Shown: positions 48,768 to 58,054, numbered from the stretch's first letter. The stretch: DNA of 64,000 nucleotides from JAAYJK01 sp964501655 (GCA_964501655.1 CAZCTN010000011.1:1-64000); one strand, 5' to 3'. The notes: generated by a model not told the origin, from the sequence alone. Made by a program: numbers and translations.

Positions 48768-50123
48768 TTAATCCCCCTGAGTTTCACTAAGAACCTGGTA
48801 GAGATCATCAAAGCCGTTGCCGATCCTCCAGAACGATATGCCTCCCAGGCGGGCTTCAGCCGCTGCGTCATATTTGCTTTTAAGACTCTTCCGGTTCTCC
48901 AGCCAAATTTGATGAGAGTCACCCTTTTCATCCCAATAAGTAAAATACGGGCTCATGCTCTGGCTGTCAAAGTTCTCCCTCACCTGGTATTTCTTTTGGA
49001 TGGCGGCCAGTTTGGCAGCAGTTATGGTTTGAGCACTTCCACCGGAAGACCAATCATAGCCATAGGTCGGCATTCCCAGCAGAACTTTCTCAGCCGGCAT
49101 GCGGGCAGTCATATATTCGATTACCTGCTCCACCCACCATAACGGCGCCACCGGCCCGGCAGAACTGGTCCGGTAATGGTAATCATAGGCCATAACCACC
49201 ACCAGGTCAGCAGCCTTTCCGATCTCCGCATAGTCATAACCGGTTGGCCAGCGGTCATTTTCCGTACGGCCAAACACCGCTGCCGACAACTCCCTGTCCT
49301 GCCCCAGGGAGGTCTTCAGTTCCCGCAGAAAGAGGGTAAAATATGCAGCGTCCTCCGAATTAATGAACTCAAAGTCGATGTTGACTCCATCATACCCATA
49401 CCGGTGTACCTGATCCATTAGATTTCCTATCAGCATCCTGCGATTCTCGGCACTGGACAGCAGCTGATGCAGCTGTTGGCTGTCCATGAGTACTACACTG
49501 GCATGAGTTTTTACGTTGTTGCTGCGAGCATAATCCAGAACTGCCTGATAGTCATCTTGGTATTCATATTTCAACTGCCCCTGGCCATTGGTTTCATACC
49601 AGCGAAAAGCTATATCGCTGAAATATTGAATGTTGTCTCTTAACTCCTGACCTGAAGAATAATAATAATAGGCAAAGACCCGGGGACTATAATCAAATTG
49701 TATATTAACCCGACATTCCCGACTGTTCCAGTTAACCTGGGCACCCAGGGTTTCCACCAGAAAACGCAGCGGAACATAAGTTCTATCCTGGTATATGTAT
49801 GGTGCTGCATCAAAATAGCAAAGCTTGCCATCTACCCTGGCATAACTGCTGCCGATATAAAACTCTATGTATTTGCCCCGGCAGTCCATGGCCACTTTTT
49901 CCTTCTCTCCATCCCAGTATACCTTTCCCTGCAGCGAGTCATCCTCTATCACAAACCGCAGCGGCACCATAGTGCGGCCATCCTTAATAACTGCCGGAGG
50001 TGACATTTCTTTCACCCGGCCATCTATGCTAATAGTCGGATGAACCGCTCCATAGGCATTGAATGCCAAAGTCAATATTGACAGAAACACCAGTAACAGA
50101 GAGTACTTCCCAATAGTTTTCAT
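48768..50123 (-). CDS. Secreted stalk-domain GH18 glycosidase-like protein
   Basis: 451 aa. Signal peptide 1-25. Two copper-amine-oxidase N1-type stalk units (RTMVPLRFVI and RTYVPLRFLVETLGAQVNW) cover about 28-142. The rest is a glycoside hydrolase 18 barrel with DGVNIDFEF (catalytic Glu252), MAYDYHYRTSSAGP and LLGMPTYGYDW, similar to spore-cortex and peptidoglycan N-acetylglucosaminidases of the YaaH/SleL group. It probably acts on the cell wall. ATG at 50123. It shares the stalk module with the MORN proteins and part of the protease at 22 kb. Confidence 0.9.
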   Translation of the reverse strand: MKTIGKYSLLLVFLSILTLAFNAYGAVHPTISIDGRVKEMSPPAVIKDGRTMVPLRFVIEDDSLQGKVYWDGEKEKVAMDCRGKYIEFYIGSSYARVDGKLCYFDAAPYIYQDRTYVPLRFLVETLGAQVNWNSRECRVNIQFDYSPRVFAYYYYSSGQELRDNIQYFSDIAFRWYETNGQGQLKYEYQDDYQAVLDYARSNNVKTHASVVLMDSQQLHQLLSSAENRRMLIGNLMDQVHRYGYDGVNIDFEFINSEDAAYFTLFLRELKTSLGQDRELSAAVFGRTENDRWPTGYDYAEIGKAADLVVVMAYDYHYRTSSAGPVAPLWWVEQVIEYMTARMPAEKVLLGMPTYGYDWSSGGSAQTITAAKLAAIQKKYQVRENFDSQSMSPYFTYWDEKGDSHQIWLENRKSLKSKYDAAAEARLGGISFWRIGNGFDDLYQVLSETQGD

Positions 50124-50221
50124 TGCTGTTCATAACCTCCAGAACTTGTTTTTTTATCTTTACTTACTATTTCTGCCCTCTGCTTCCTGTTCCTTGATGT
50201 AAATAATACCAAAAGTTCTAA

Positions 50222-50288
50222 CCAAACAAGGAGACGGTTCTTTTGTTTGCTTGCATGCAAGCAAACAAAAGAACCGTCCCCTTTTTGG
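50222..50288. repeat. Near-perfect palindrome, second copy
   Basis: The arms run CCAAACAAGGAGACGGTTCT to GCTTGCA and back with two differences and no loop (centre GCTTGCATGCAAGC). It begins 8 bp beyond the etfA stop. It shares about 30 bases per arm with 43535-43602. Confidence 0.93.
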
Positions 50289-50295
50289 TCCAGGA

Positions 50296-51240
50296 TTATT
50301 TTTTCAAGGCTGCGATCAGGGCGGGTACTACCTTATAAAGGTCCCCGATTATTCCGTAGTCAGCTGCTTCGAATATAGGAGCATTTTCGTCTGAATTAAT
50401 TGCACATATTACCCCGGCTTCCCTGATGCCTACCACATGCTGTATCTGGCCGGATACCCCCACACCTATATATAAGGCTGGCTTGACTTCTTTAGCGGAA
50501 AGCCCTATGCAAGATTCCTCAGTCATCCAGTGTTTCTCCTCGGAAATAGGCCGGGTGCAGGCTATTTCGGCTCCCAGGGTGTCAGCCAGTTCTCTTACCA
50601 TAGCCAGGTCTTCCTGCTTCTCAATCCCCCGACCGGCACATACAATTACCCTGGCGGCAGTAATATCACCCGAGCCGGCTTCCTGGCCTTTACGTTCAAT
50701 CACCTGTATTCCAGATGCTTCCGGGGGATCAAGGGATTTTACCTGGCCCTGCCGGTCACTTTGTGGTTCAGCCGCTTCATAGCTTCGGGGGGGAATGGTA
50801 GCCATCTGCGGACGGCTGCTTATGCTTACCTTCTGCACGGCGGCTCCTCCGTACATCAGACGTTCCATTTGCAGTTTCCCTTTATCATCAATATTAATCG
50901 CCGTACACTCACTGCACAAGCCAGTGTCCAGGCGCGCAGCTATACGTGCCGCCATTTCTTTGCCTCTCAGGCTGGCTGCTATCAGAAATATATCCGGATC
51001 GGCCTTACTGGCCTCATTGGCTATAAGAGGAATATAATCCTGTAATGGCTGACCTTCTCCCAGGGAGGGCAGCAGCAATACCTCATCTGCTCCCCGGGAT
51101 ATAAACCCCTGAGCGGTGCTGTCATCGCCTGCAACCAGGGCAGTCAGTGTCTTTCCCAGTTGGTTGGCCAAGCCCCTGCCTACGGTAAGCAGTTCCATCC
51201 CCTGCTCATTACGATCGGCATAAATCCATACTCCAGCCAT
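50296..51240 (-). CDS. etfA: Electron transfer flavoprotein alpha subunit
   Basis: 314 aa. The C-terminal FAD-binding half has YIGVGVSGQIQHVVGIREAG and AINSDENAPIFEAADYGIIGD. The N-terminal domain (VWIYADRNEQG) is like EtfA. ATG at 51240 after GGGGGTGAGACA. It pairs with EtfB and the adjacent acyl-CoA dehydrogenase, passing electrons from the acyl-CoA to a membrane acceptor or, with bifurcation, to ferredoxin/NADH. Confidence 0.96.
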   Translation of the reverse strand: MAGVWIYADRNEQGMELLTVGRGLANQLGKTLTALVAGDDSTAQGFISRGADEVLLLPSLGEGQPLQDYIPLIANEASKADPDIFLIAASLRGKEMAARIAARLDTGLCSECTAINIDDKGKLQMERLMYGGAAVQKVSISSRPQMATIPPRSYEAAEPQSDRQGQVKSLDPPEASGIQVIERKGQEAGSGDITAARVIVCAGRGIEKQEDLAMVRELADTLGAEIACTRPISEEKHWMTEESCIGLSAKEVKPALYIGVGVSGQIQHVVGIREAGVICAINSDENAPIFEAADYGIIGDLYKVVPALIAALKK

Positions 51241-51244
51241 TGTC

Positions 51245-52015
51245 TCACCCCCTGTCAATTATGCCGGTTTTGTTAACTGCCTCAACAAATGCCTGTATGT
51301 CCTCCGGTCCCGACCCAAAACGGGTACAGTTTCTGACCAGGCTGGCAGCCCGCATATCCTCAAGCACCATTAAGGCAGGATATTCGGCAGCCAGATCTTC
51401 CAAACTGACATCCACTACCGGTTTTTTGGACGCGGCCAGGGTATCCTTGAGTCCGGGTACCCGGGGATTATTGATGTCCGGCAGCACAGTAACCAGGGCA
51501 GGCAGCGGCGCTGATACCACCTCGATCCCCTCATCGGTTTTGCGTTCGGCTATTAACCGATTATCCTTAATTTCCAGTTTCTTAACCAAGGCAATACAGG
51601 GAATTCCTAATTTCTCAGCTAATCGCGGACCCACCTGCTGGGAATACATATCACTTGAACCTTCTCCGCAAATAATCAAATCATAGTCGATTTGCTGCGA
51701 TATTACCTGAGCCAGTATAGCCGACGTCTGAACCGGTTCCAAGTTTTCAAATTGTTCGTCGTTAATGAAAAAAGCCTTTTCCGGTCCCCGGGATAGAGCA
51801 TCCTTAATTCCCTTGGTAGCTTCACTGGAAGCAACGGTGACTGCAGTAACAGTTCCTCCGTACTCTTCCTGAAGCTGAACCCCTGCTTCGATTGCATTGC
51901 GGTCATAGTCACTTAATTTGTGTTCGGCCCATTCCAGGTCGATTTTCCCCGCGCTGGACGGTTTAATATAGGCTTCATCCACCACCCACTTAAAACAGCA
52001 TACTATGTTAGGCAT
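51245..52015 (-). CDS. etfB: Electron transfer flavoprotein beta subunit
   Basis: 256 aa. IVCCFKWVVDEAYIKP, LSDYDRNAIEAGVQLQEEYGG and the AMP/FAD-site GEGSSDMYSQQVGPRLAEKLG are typical. The ATG at 52015 follows AGAGGTGGG. It lies between bcd and etfA with spacings of 70 and 4 bp. Confidence 0.96.
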   Translation of the reverse strand: MPNIVCCFKWVVDEAYIKPSSAGKIDLEWAEHKLSDYDRNAIEAGVQLQEEYGGTVTAVTVASSEATKGIKDALSRGPEKAFFINDEQFENLEPVQTSAILAQVISQQIDYDLIICGEGSSDMYSQQVGPRLAEKLGIPCIALVKKLEIKDNRLIAERKTDEGIEVVSAPLPALVTVLPDINNPRVPGLKDTLAASKKPVVDVSLEDLAAEYPALMVLEDMRAASLVRNCTRFGSGPEDIQAFVEAVNKTGIIDRG

Positions 52016-52085
52016 GGTTCCCACCTCTCTTTAATAATAAGAGGGGAAGAGTATCTCTCCCCCTCAGATTGTCAAACAAGCTGCC

Positions 52086-53225
52086 CTACCGTAATACATT
52101 TCCTGCAATAACCATTCGCTGAGCTTCGGAGGTCCCTTCGTAAATTTCGGTTATTTTAGCATCCCGCATCAATCTTTCTACCTTTTGCCCCTTGCAGTAA
52201 CCATATCCGCCATGGATTTGTACTGCCTTGGAGGCGTGTTTGGAACACATTTCGGCACAAAATACCTTGGCCATAGCCGCCTCTTTGCTAAATGGAAGTC
52301 CCTGGTCTTTCAGAGAAGCAGCGTAATAATACAGAAATCTCCCGGCAGTAATATCAGTGTACATATCTGCTATCATCCACTGTATAGCCTGGTTTCTGGA
52401 AATAGGCTTGCCAAATTGCACTCTCTGTTTGGAATAGCTTATAGATTCATCCAAGGCCGCCTGAGCAATGCCTACCGCCTGAGCAGCAATTCCAATCCTG
52501 CCATGATCAAAGGAGTTCATGGCTATCTTCATGCCATCTCCAACTTTGCCCAGCAGGTTTTCTTTGGGTATCCGGCAGTCCTTGAAAATAATCTCTGAAG
52601 TCTGGGAGGCTCTTATTCCCATCTTCATGAAGTGCTCCCCTACACTCAATCCCGGTGCTTCCCGGGGCACTATAAAGGCACTCATTCCATTTCGTTTATC
52701 GTTTTTATCGGTCCAGGCGAAAGTCACATAGGTATTGGCTACCGGACCATTGGAGGTAAAGGTCTTTACTCCATTCAGCACATACTCATCTCCATCCAGC
52801 ACCGCAGTACTGGTCGCAGCTCCAACATCAGTCCCGGCTCCGGGTTCGGTTAGAGCAAAAGCCCCCAAGTGCTCACCCTTGGCCATGGGGGTCAGATATT
52901 TCTTCTTCTGCTCTTCATTGCCGAAAAGAGCTATGGGACCGCAAGCCAGTCCGGTATGAACCGACATGGTAAAACCAGTGGCAGCACAGGAACGCGATAA
53001 CTCCTCAACTGCAATGGCATAGGTCAGGTAATCCACCCCGGCACCACCAAATTCGGCAGGGAAAGGCATACCCATCCAACCACCGTCGGCCAGTTTCTTA
53101 ATCACTTCTTCCGGATAACGGCTGTTTTCGTCTATTTCTACTGCTATGGGGTCAACATAGGTCCGGGCAAATTCGCGCATATTATCCCTGATCAATTCCT
53201 GTTCCTCAGTCAGTTTAAAATCCAT
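52086..53225 (-). CDS. bcd: Short-chain acyl-CoA (butyryl-CoA) dehydrogenase
   Basis: 379 aa. FALTEPGAGTDVGAATSTAV, ASQTSEIIFKDCRIP, the QIHGGYGYCKGQKVERLMRD signature and IYEGTSEAQRMVIAG with the catalytic Glu identify a short-chain acyl-CoA dehydrogenase. It is about the length of clostridial Bcd and is followed by etfB-etfA, as in the Bcd-EtfAB complexes. ATG at 53225. A sigma-A promoter lies 80 bp upstream. Confidence 0.94.
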   Translation of the reverse strand: MDFKLTEEQELIRDNMREFARTYVDPIAVEIDENSRYPEEVIKKLADGGWMGMPFPAEFGGAGVDYLTYAIAVEELSRSCAATGFTMSVHTGLACGPIALFGNEEQKKKYLTPMAKGEHLGAFALTEPGAGTDVGAATSTAVLDGDEYVLNGVKTFTSNGPVANTYVTFAWTDKNDKRNGMSAFIVPREAPGLSVGEHFMKMGIRASQTSEIIFKDCRIPKENLLGKVGDGMKIAMNSFDHGRIGIAAQAVGIAQAALDESISYSKQRVQFGKPISRNQAIQWMIADMYTDITAGRFLYYYAASLKDQGLPFSKEAAMAKVFCAEMCSKHASKAVQIHGGYGYCKGQKVERLMRDAKITEIYEGTSEAQRMVIAGNVLR

Positions 53226-53303
53226 ATTATCCTCTCCTTTTCAGTGCCGGCAGGATAAAATACACCAACAAATCGCCTGCCGTAATTATTTTTGTCTACC
53301 TTG

Positions 53304-53332
53304 ATTCTAAGTATAGCAATTTATTTTGTCAA
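53304..53332 (-). promoter_or_regulatory. Sigma-A promoter of bcd-etfBA
   Basis: On the minus strand TTGACA and TAGAAT are separated by 17 bases, about 80 bp before bcd. Confidence 0.7.
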
Positions 53333-53339
53333 TCATTAA

Positions 53340-53352
53340 TTTGTGTACCAAA
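53340..53352 (-). promoter_or_regulatory. Possible operator next to bcd promoter
   Basis: TTTGTGTACCAAA, a near-symmetrical 13-mer, sits eight bases from the -35 element. The MarR gene just upstream is a candidate binder. The rest of 53353-53677 holds nothing I can identify. Confidence 0.35.
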
Positions 53353-53677
53353 TATTTAGTATTTTCGATTGGATTCGGCTCAGAATGATGATTTTGCTCT
53401 AATTGTGATTAGATCCGGATATTTGCATACCGATAAGATGAGTTGGAAGATAGAGGCTGGTTGATGGTTATTTAATCCCGACCGCGCAGAAAGGCTTATA
53501 TCATCATAGGATAATGTCTTTTCAGCGCTGGGAAAGTAAAAACCCACTCTTAGCGGGCAACAGGATGCAGCCGGGAAGGCTATCCGACATTAATTAAATT
53601 AACTCTCCCTGCCCGGGATAGCAGGTTAAAACACTGCCGCCTGCAGATTCCTATGGTATGCAGGCCCTGTTTGCATC

Positions 53678-54121
53678 TCACCTGCGTTTGTTATCCTTTT
53701 CCGGGCCGGGTGGAGAGTTTAACTCTGAAAGCAGTTTTTTAAGCAATTCAGATTGTTCTTCGTTAAAACTATACAGGGCCTTCTTATTGGCGCTGACTAT
53801 GGCCTGAGTAACCGGCTCCTGTAAATCTTGCCCTTCCTGAGTAATCATAACACATAATGCTCTCCGGTCTCTCACATCGTGATAGCGGTTGATCAAGCCC
53901 TTATTCTCCATTCGGTCCAATATACCGGTAATAGTTGAGCTATCCAGGCACAAGCGTTCTGCCAGTTGTTTGGCGGTAAGTCCATTCTGATCCCAGAGAC
54001 ACTTCAGAACCCCGTATTGTCCAGGGGTTATCCCGTAGGGAGCCAGTTCGGCTTTAAACAGCTGCTGTACAGAGTTCTGGGCCTTGGTTAATACGAAATT
54101 TACACAGTGTTCCAGTTCCAT
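53678..54121 (-). CDS. MarR family transcriptional regulator
   Basis: 147 aa winged-helix regulator. LTAKQLAERLCLDSSTITGI is the recognition helix and RYHDVRDRRALCVMITQEG the wing. The ATG at 54121 follows AGGGGAGAA; the ATG seven codons upstream lacks a site. It lies upstream of bcd-etfBA on the same strand and may control it. The ligand could be an acyl-CoA or CoA-related compound, but that is inference. Confidence 0.87.
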   Translation of the reverse strand: MELEHCVNFVLTKAQNSVQQLFKAELAPYGITPGQYGVLKCLWDQNGLTAKQLAERLCLDSSTITGILDRMENKGLINRYHDVRDRRALCVMITQEGQDLQEPVTQAIVSANKKALYSFNEEQSELLKKLLSELNSPPGPEKDNKRR

Positions 54122-54166
54122 AATATTCTCCCCTTTTGTCATCTTCCCAATTATAACCCAAAATTT

Positions 54167-54838
54167 TTAACAGGAAAACTCAATAACCCGCCAGTCATTT
54201 TCCTGGGCATAACTTAGAAGCTTGTTCTCGGGATTTACCGCCACTCGTTCTCCAGCTATCTCCATGACCGGCAGGTCATCGAAGCTATCTCCGTAGGATC
54301 TGCTCCTGGACCAATCCACTTCCGATCCTGTAAAAGCCTGTTCCAGCAGGGCCAGCTTGTTTTCTCCATCCACAAATGATATCTCTCGGCTATAATCAAG
54401 GGTTCCATTCTTAAAATACAATTCCGCCCCTATTACCGTATCTATCTTAAGGTCCCGGGCCGCCATCTCCAGCAGCATAGCATAGGCACCCGAAAGCAGG
54501 ACCAGGTGAAATCCCTCCGCTCTGGCCCGTTCAATTTCGTCCACTATCCGGGGATTATAGCATTTCTTCAGTTCCGGAAAGGCTTGCCGAAAAAACTCTG
54601 CTATTTCTTCCCGGCTGAGATCAGCAAATATTTTCTGAAATTTCGTCATAGCCTGGTATTTCATCCGCGCCCGGGGTACCACCCCCAGTTTGTACAGGAC
54701 CAAAACCGGCATAATGGATAGATAGGTTTGCATATACCTAATTCGAGGCTTTCCCTGCCGCACCCACTCTTCTCCCAAAAAAACCAGGGTTTCCCTCATG
54801 AAGAGAGTCCCATCAAAATCAAAAATTGCTAATTTCAT
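54167..54838 (-). CDS. HAD-superfamily phosphatase (IB type)
   Basis: 223 aa. Motif I AIFDFDGTLFM, motif II VLLSGAY, motif III Lys and motif IV GDSFDDLPVM are all present; the helical cap lies between I and II. The SerB-like subfamily dephosphorylates small phosphomonoesters. The start ATG at 54838 follows GGGAGGA. It diverges from the crotonase paralogue. Substrate unknown. Confidence 0.88.
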   Translation of the reverse strand: MKLAIFDFDGTLFMRETLVFLGEEWVRQGKPRIRYMQTYLSIMPVLVLYKLGVVPRARMKYQAMTKFQKIFADLSREEIAEFFRQAFPELKKCYNPRIVDEIERARAEGFHLVLLSGAYAMLLEMAARDLKIDTVIGAELYFKNGTLDYSREISFVDGENKLALLEQAFTGSEVDWSRSRSYGDSFDDLPVMEIAGERVAVNPENKLLSYAQENDWRVIEFSC

Positions 54839-54950
54839 AGCATTCCTCCCGAATTTTTATCTTGCCGCCAATAAATCTTTTAAAGGAATATTAATGTCCA
54901 ATCTAAAATATTTACTAATATACAGATTATTTACGAACGGGGGTAGCAAT

Positions 54951-55709
54951 ATGCTGAAATACAATAATCAACTAACGCGGCTGGAAGTGGTTATTGATGG
55001 TAACATAGCTATATTTACCATTAATTCGCCGCCGGTCAACTTAATTTCTCCGGCCATTATAGATCAAATGAGCCAAGCTTGTACCGAACTGCCTGAACCC
55101 ATTGGGGCGCTTATACTAACCGGCGCAGGCAGTCGTTCGTTTAGTGCTGGTCTTAGTATAACCGAGCAAGCCCAAAATTCCAGGGAAGAAAATCAAAATT
55201 ATTTTATTCGATTATACCATATGCTGGAAATGATTGCCGAACTTCCCTGCCCGGTTATTTCTGCTATCAATGGATATGCTCTGGGAGCAGGTTTTGAACT
55301 GGCGTTGAGCAGCGACATTCGGGTTGCGGATGAAAACTCGGTAATGGGGGCGGTTGGAGTTAATCTGGGGTTAGTATTCGGTACCCAGAGACTTTCCCGC
55401 CTGGTTGGTCCGGGTAAAGCTAAAGACCTGCTGTTTACCGGACGTCGTTTGAATGCTCATGAGGCCTGTTCCTTGGGCCTGATCGAACATCTTGCTCCAG
55501 TGGGTACAGCCCTAAGCAAAGCCCGGAAAATAGCCGAAAGTATTGCCTCCAAAGATCCCGGTAATTTACGGGCAGTTAAAAAATCGGTTAACCAGGGATT
55601 AAGCCTGGATTTAAGCCAGGGTTTGGCGTTGGAATTACGGTACCTGCTTGAAATGCTGGAAACCGACAATTACCATCAGCGAGTGCAGAAATTTGTCCAG
55701 GGCAAATAA
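54951..55709 (+). CDS. Enoyl-CoA hydratase/isomerase family protein (one catalytic Glu missing)
   Basis: 252 aa from the ATG at 54951 (ACGGGGGT upstream); the frame continues far upstream into the HAD gene region without a site. INGYALGAGFELALSSDIRV holds the first Glu, but the second motif reads GAVGVNLGLVFGTQRL, with Gly where hydratases have Glu. It could be an isomerase or a hydratase with altered chemistry. It is convergent with the DUF35/thiolase pair. Confidence 0.87.
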   Translation: MLKYNNQLTRLEVVIDGNIAIFTINSPPVNLISPAIIDQMSQACTELPEPIGALILTGAGSRSFSAGLSITEQAQNSREENQNYFIRLYHMLEMIAELPCPVISAINGYALGAGFELALSSDIRVADENSVMGAVGVNLGLVFGTQRLSRLVGPGKAKDLLFTGRRLNAHEACSLGLIEHLAPVGTALSKARKIAESIASKDPGNLRAVKKSVNQGLSLDLSQGLALELRYLLEMLETDNYHQRVQKFVQGK

Positions 55710-55714
55710 ATTAG

Positions 55715-56095
55715 TTATTTCCGGACCGGTCTGAACACCGGTATCATATCCCTGCCTTCTTCTATCCAGGCCAATTCCACCGGCAGGCCAATTCTGACCT
55801 TATCCACCGGGCAGTCCACGATATTGCTGGGAAGGCGTATCCCTTCATGCAGTTCAACTATGGCATAAGTGTAAGGGACCCTTGCTGCAAATTCCGGCAG
55901 GGCACTTCTTCTCACGGTAGTATAACTGTATACTGTTCCCCGGCCTTCGGTTTCTTTCCATTCCGGTACGACTTGCAGACAATAAGGGCAGCTTTCCCGG
56001 GGAAAAAATATGTATTTTTCACAAGCCGGACAATATTGCAGCTTAAGGTTCCGGCGGCCCTCTCTGTACCATTTCCTGCCGTTTATTTCCTTCAT
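55715..56095 (-). CDS. DUF35 OB-fold protein with rubredoxin-like zinc ribbon
   Basis: 126 aa. The N-terminal CPACEKYIFFPRESCPYC binds zinc; the OB-fold follows with GRGTVYSYTTV and PYTYAIVEL. DUF35 proteins form complexes with thiolase-like partners and position acyl-CoA. Its start lies two bases after the stop of the thiolase-like gene, an arrangement conserved for this pair. Confidence 0.9.
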   Translation of the reverse strand: MKEINGRKWYREGRRNLKLQYCPACEKYIFFPRESCPYCLQVVPEWKETEGRGTVYSYTTVRRSALPEFAARVPYTYAIVELHEGIRLPSNIVDCPVDKVRIGLPVELAWIEEGRDMIPVFRPVRK

Positions 56096-56097
56096 TA

Positions 56098-57270
56098 TTA
56101 ATCCCTCCCCAGTATCAGGCTGGACTGGGTACTCATTACCCCTCCGTTTCCGTTTACAAATGCCAGGCCATTGTTTTTTATCTGTCTTTTCCCCGCTGTT
56201 CCCCTGAGCTGTCTGACCGCTTCAGTGACATGAGACATCCCCCCGGCATAAGAGGGCTGCCCGAAAGAAAGCTGGCCGCCATGAGTGTTAAGGGGTAATG
56301 GTCCCCGGTAAGTCAGATCCCTGTCCTCCACCCAGCTCCCCCCTTCACCTTTGGCGCAGAATCCCGCATCCTCCAGAGTCACGATCACGGTTATGGGATA
56401 ACAGTCGTAGAGCGACAACATATCCATGTCCGCAGGTTTCAGACCGGCCATGGCAAAGGCCCGGGCGGCGGAATATTTAACCGGGCTAACAGTAATATTC
56501 TCAGAATATACAATAGAATTATGGGTACATGCCTCCCCCATTCCCAGAAGGTAAACAGGTCTGCCGGGCATATCCTGAGCGGCCTCCGAGGGGCTGATGA
56601 CTACAGCAGCAGCACCGCTGCAAGGCCGAACAATCTCCAGCAGGTGAATCGGATCAACTATCAGCGGGGAATCCAGAACCTCGGCTATACTCATGGCCTG
56701 CTGATTAAACAGGGCATCAGGGTTGGCCAGGGCATTCTGCCTCTGATCCACGGCAATTTTGGCCATCTGTTCCGGGGTAGTACCAAACTCATGCATGTGC
56801 CGGCGGGCAATCAAAGCATATCCGGAGTTGAAGCCCATAGGGCCATAGGGCAGTTCATAATCAATCTCGGCTCTGGACATAACCGCCATCTTGCCTTCCC
56901 CGCTGTTGAACACCTGGCTGTCCCAAATTCCTCCGCTCAAACATAAACAATGGCTGCACAGACCAGCCGCCACACCCAAAGCTGCTCTGGTCAGGGCCGC
57001 GCAGGCGCTGGCTCCTCCCAGTTCCACCATATTAATATAAGCAGGACTCATATTCAGATATTCCGCAACCTGAGCCGGCCACATAAAACAGCTGTCTTCC
57101 GCCGGAGGAGTTATAAGCAAACCATCGATATCACTCTTTTGCAGACCGGCGTCCTTTATGGCCAGGGCTGCCGCTTCCCTGAGCAGATCCAGGCTGGTCC
57201 GTCCTTTAGGGTCCAGTACGGGCTTCAACTCGCCTATTCCAGTTATGGCCGCTGTTCGACTGATATTCAT
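56098..57270 (-). CDS. Thiolase-like protein (SCP-x/nonspecific lipid-transfer type)
   Basis: 390 aa. N-terminal ISRTAAITGIGELKP and ELGGASACAALTRAA contain the Cys at the thiolase nucleophile position. LNTHGGQLSFGQPSYAGG replaces the biosynthetic GHP loop. The family includes archaeal-type acetoacetyl-CoA thiolases and retro-aldol or Claisen partners with DUF35. ATG at 57270. Together with DUF35 and the crotonase paralogue it may form a second acyl-CoA pathway. Confidence 0.88.
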   Translation of the reverse strand: MNISRTAAITGIGELKPVLDPKGRTSLDLLREAAALAIKDAGLQKSDIDGLLITPPAEDSCFMWPAQVAEYLNMSPAYINMVELGGASACAALTRAALGVAAGLCSHCLCLSGGIWDSQVFNSGEGKMAVMSRAEIDYELPYGPMGFNSGYALIARRHMHEFGTTPEQMAKIAVDQRQNALANPDALFNQQAMSIAEVLDSPLIVDPIHLLEIVRPCSGAAAVVISPSEAAQDMPGRPVYLLGMGEACTHNSIVYSENITVSPVKYSAARAFAMAGLKPADMDMLSLYDCYPITVIVTLEDAGFCAKGEGGSWVEDRDLTYRGPLPLNTHGGQLSFGQPSYAGGMSHVTEAVRQLRGTAGKRQIKNNGLAFVNGNGGVMSTQSSLILGRD

Positions 57271-57375
57271 CTTGCTCCCCCTTTACCATTTGCCTTATGG
57301 TTTCCATATAATTATTATTAAATATATAAAATATATCACTTTATAGCAATGCTGTTCCGTTAAGGGGTGATCGGA

Positions 57376-58050
57376 TTGAAAAAATATGTTTACCTGGCCA
57401 TATTGCTGCTGTTTTTGCTTCCCGCTATCGGGTATCCGCTGCTGAAACATCAGGATATATCAAGCTGTAAGGAGGAGCCCCTGGATCTGGGCGTCTATCC
57501 TGACTCTCATGACCTGGAACAAGCCCAAAAGAAGTTCAGACTTCTCAATCCGTCTGCCCCAGGGGGAGTATCCCCGGAGGGCCATCTGCCCGGATCAGTC
57601 ACCGTTAACCTGAGCTCGGGGGAATTAACCGCCCTGCTGGCTCTGGACGAATGCGCGGCTCTCCCCCTGGATTCAGCCCAGGTAAAACTGCATACTCAAA
57701 ATTCTCTGGAAATATCAGGGCTGCTATTAATCGATGAACTTCCTCCTCTGGCTGAGGCTTCCGGGCTATCCGAACAAAAGTTGGTGCAAGCTCTGAATGC
57801 CATAGGTCTGAACCGAAACACACCATTATATATGCAGGGCAGTATATCCATCAGCAATCAAGAGTTTGAAGTTGATATATCCCAACTCCGGATCGGACAG
57901 ATATCATTGCCGGCGGATGAAATATCTCTGGTAGAAAAGCTGGTCTCTCCAGGGATAAAAAAAGCATTAAGCAGCAGCCAGGATATTTCTATTGATAATC
58001 TGTCAATCAACCATGAAACTATGGTCATTCAGGTAAGCAACAAGCTTTAA
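57376..58050 (+). CDS. Exported or membrane-anchored protein of unknown function
   Basis: 224 aa from the TTG at 57376 (AAGGGGTGATCGGA upstream). N-terminal hydrophobic helix (KKYVYLAILLLFLLPAIGYPLL) anchors or exports it. The rest has no recognised domain; it alternates short beta-like stretches with Leu/Ser-rich helices (VNLSSGELTALLALDE and ISNQEFEVDISQLRIGQISL), somewhat like lipid-binding folds. A terminator follows. Function unknown. Confidence 0.7.
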   Translation: MKKYVYLAILLLFLLPAIGYPLLKHQDISSCKEEPLDLGVYPDSHDLEQAQKKFRLLNPSAPGGVSPEGHLPGSVTVNLSSGELTALLALDECAALPLDSAQVKLHTQNSLEISGLLLIDELPPLAEASGLSEQKLVQALNAIGLNRNTPLYMQGSISISNQEFEVDISQLRIGQISLPADEISLVEKLVSPGIKKALSSSQDISIDNLSINHETMVIQVSNKL

Positions 58051-58054
58051 GCAA

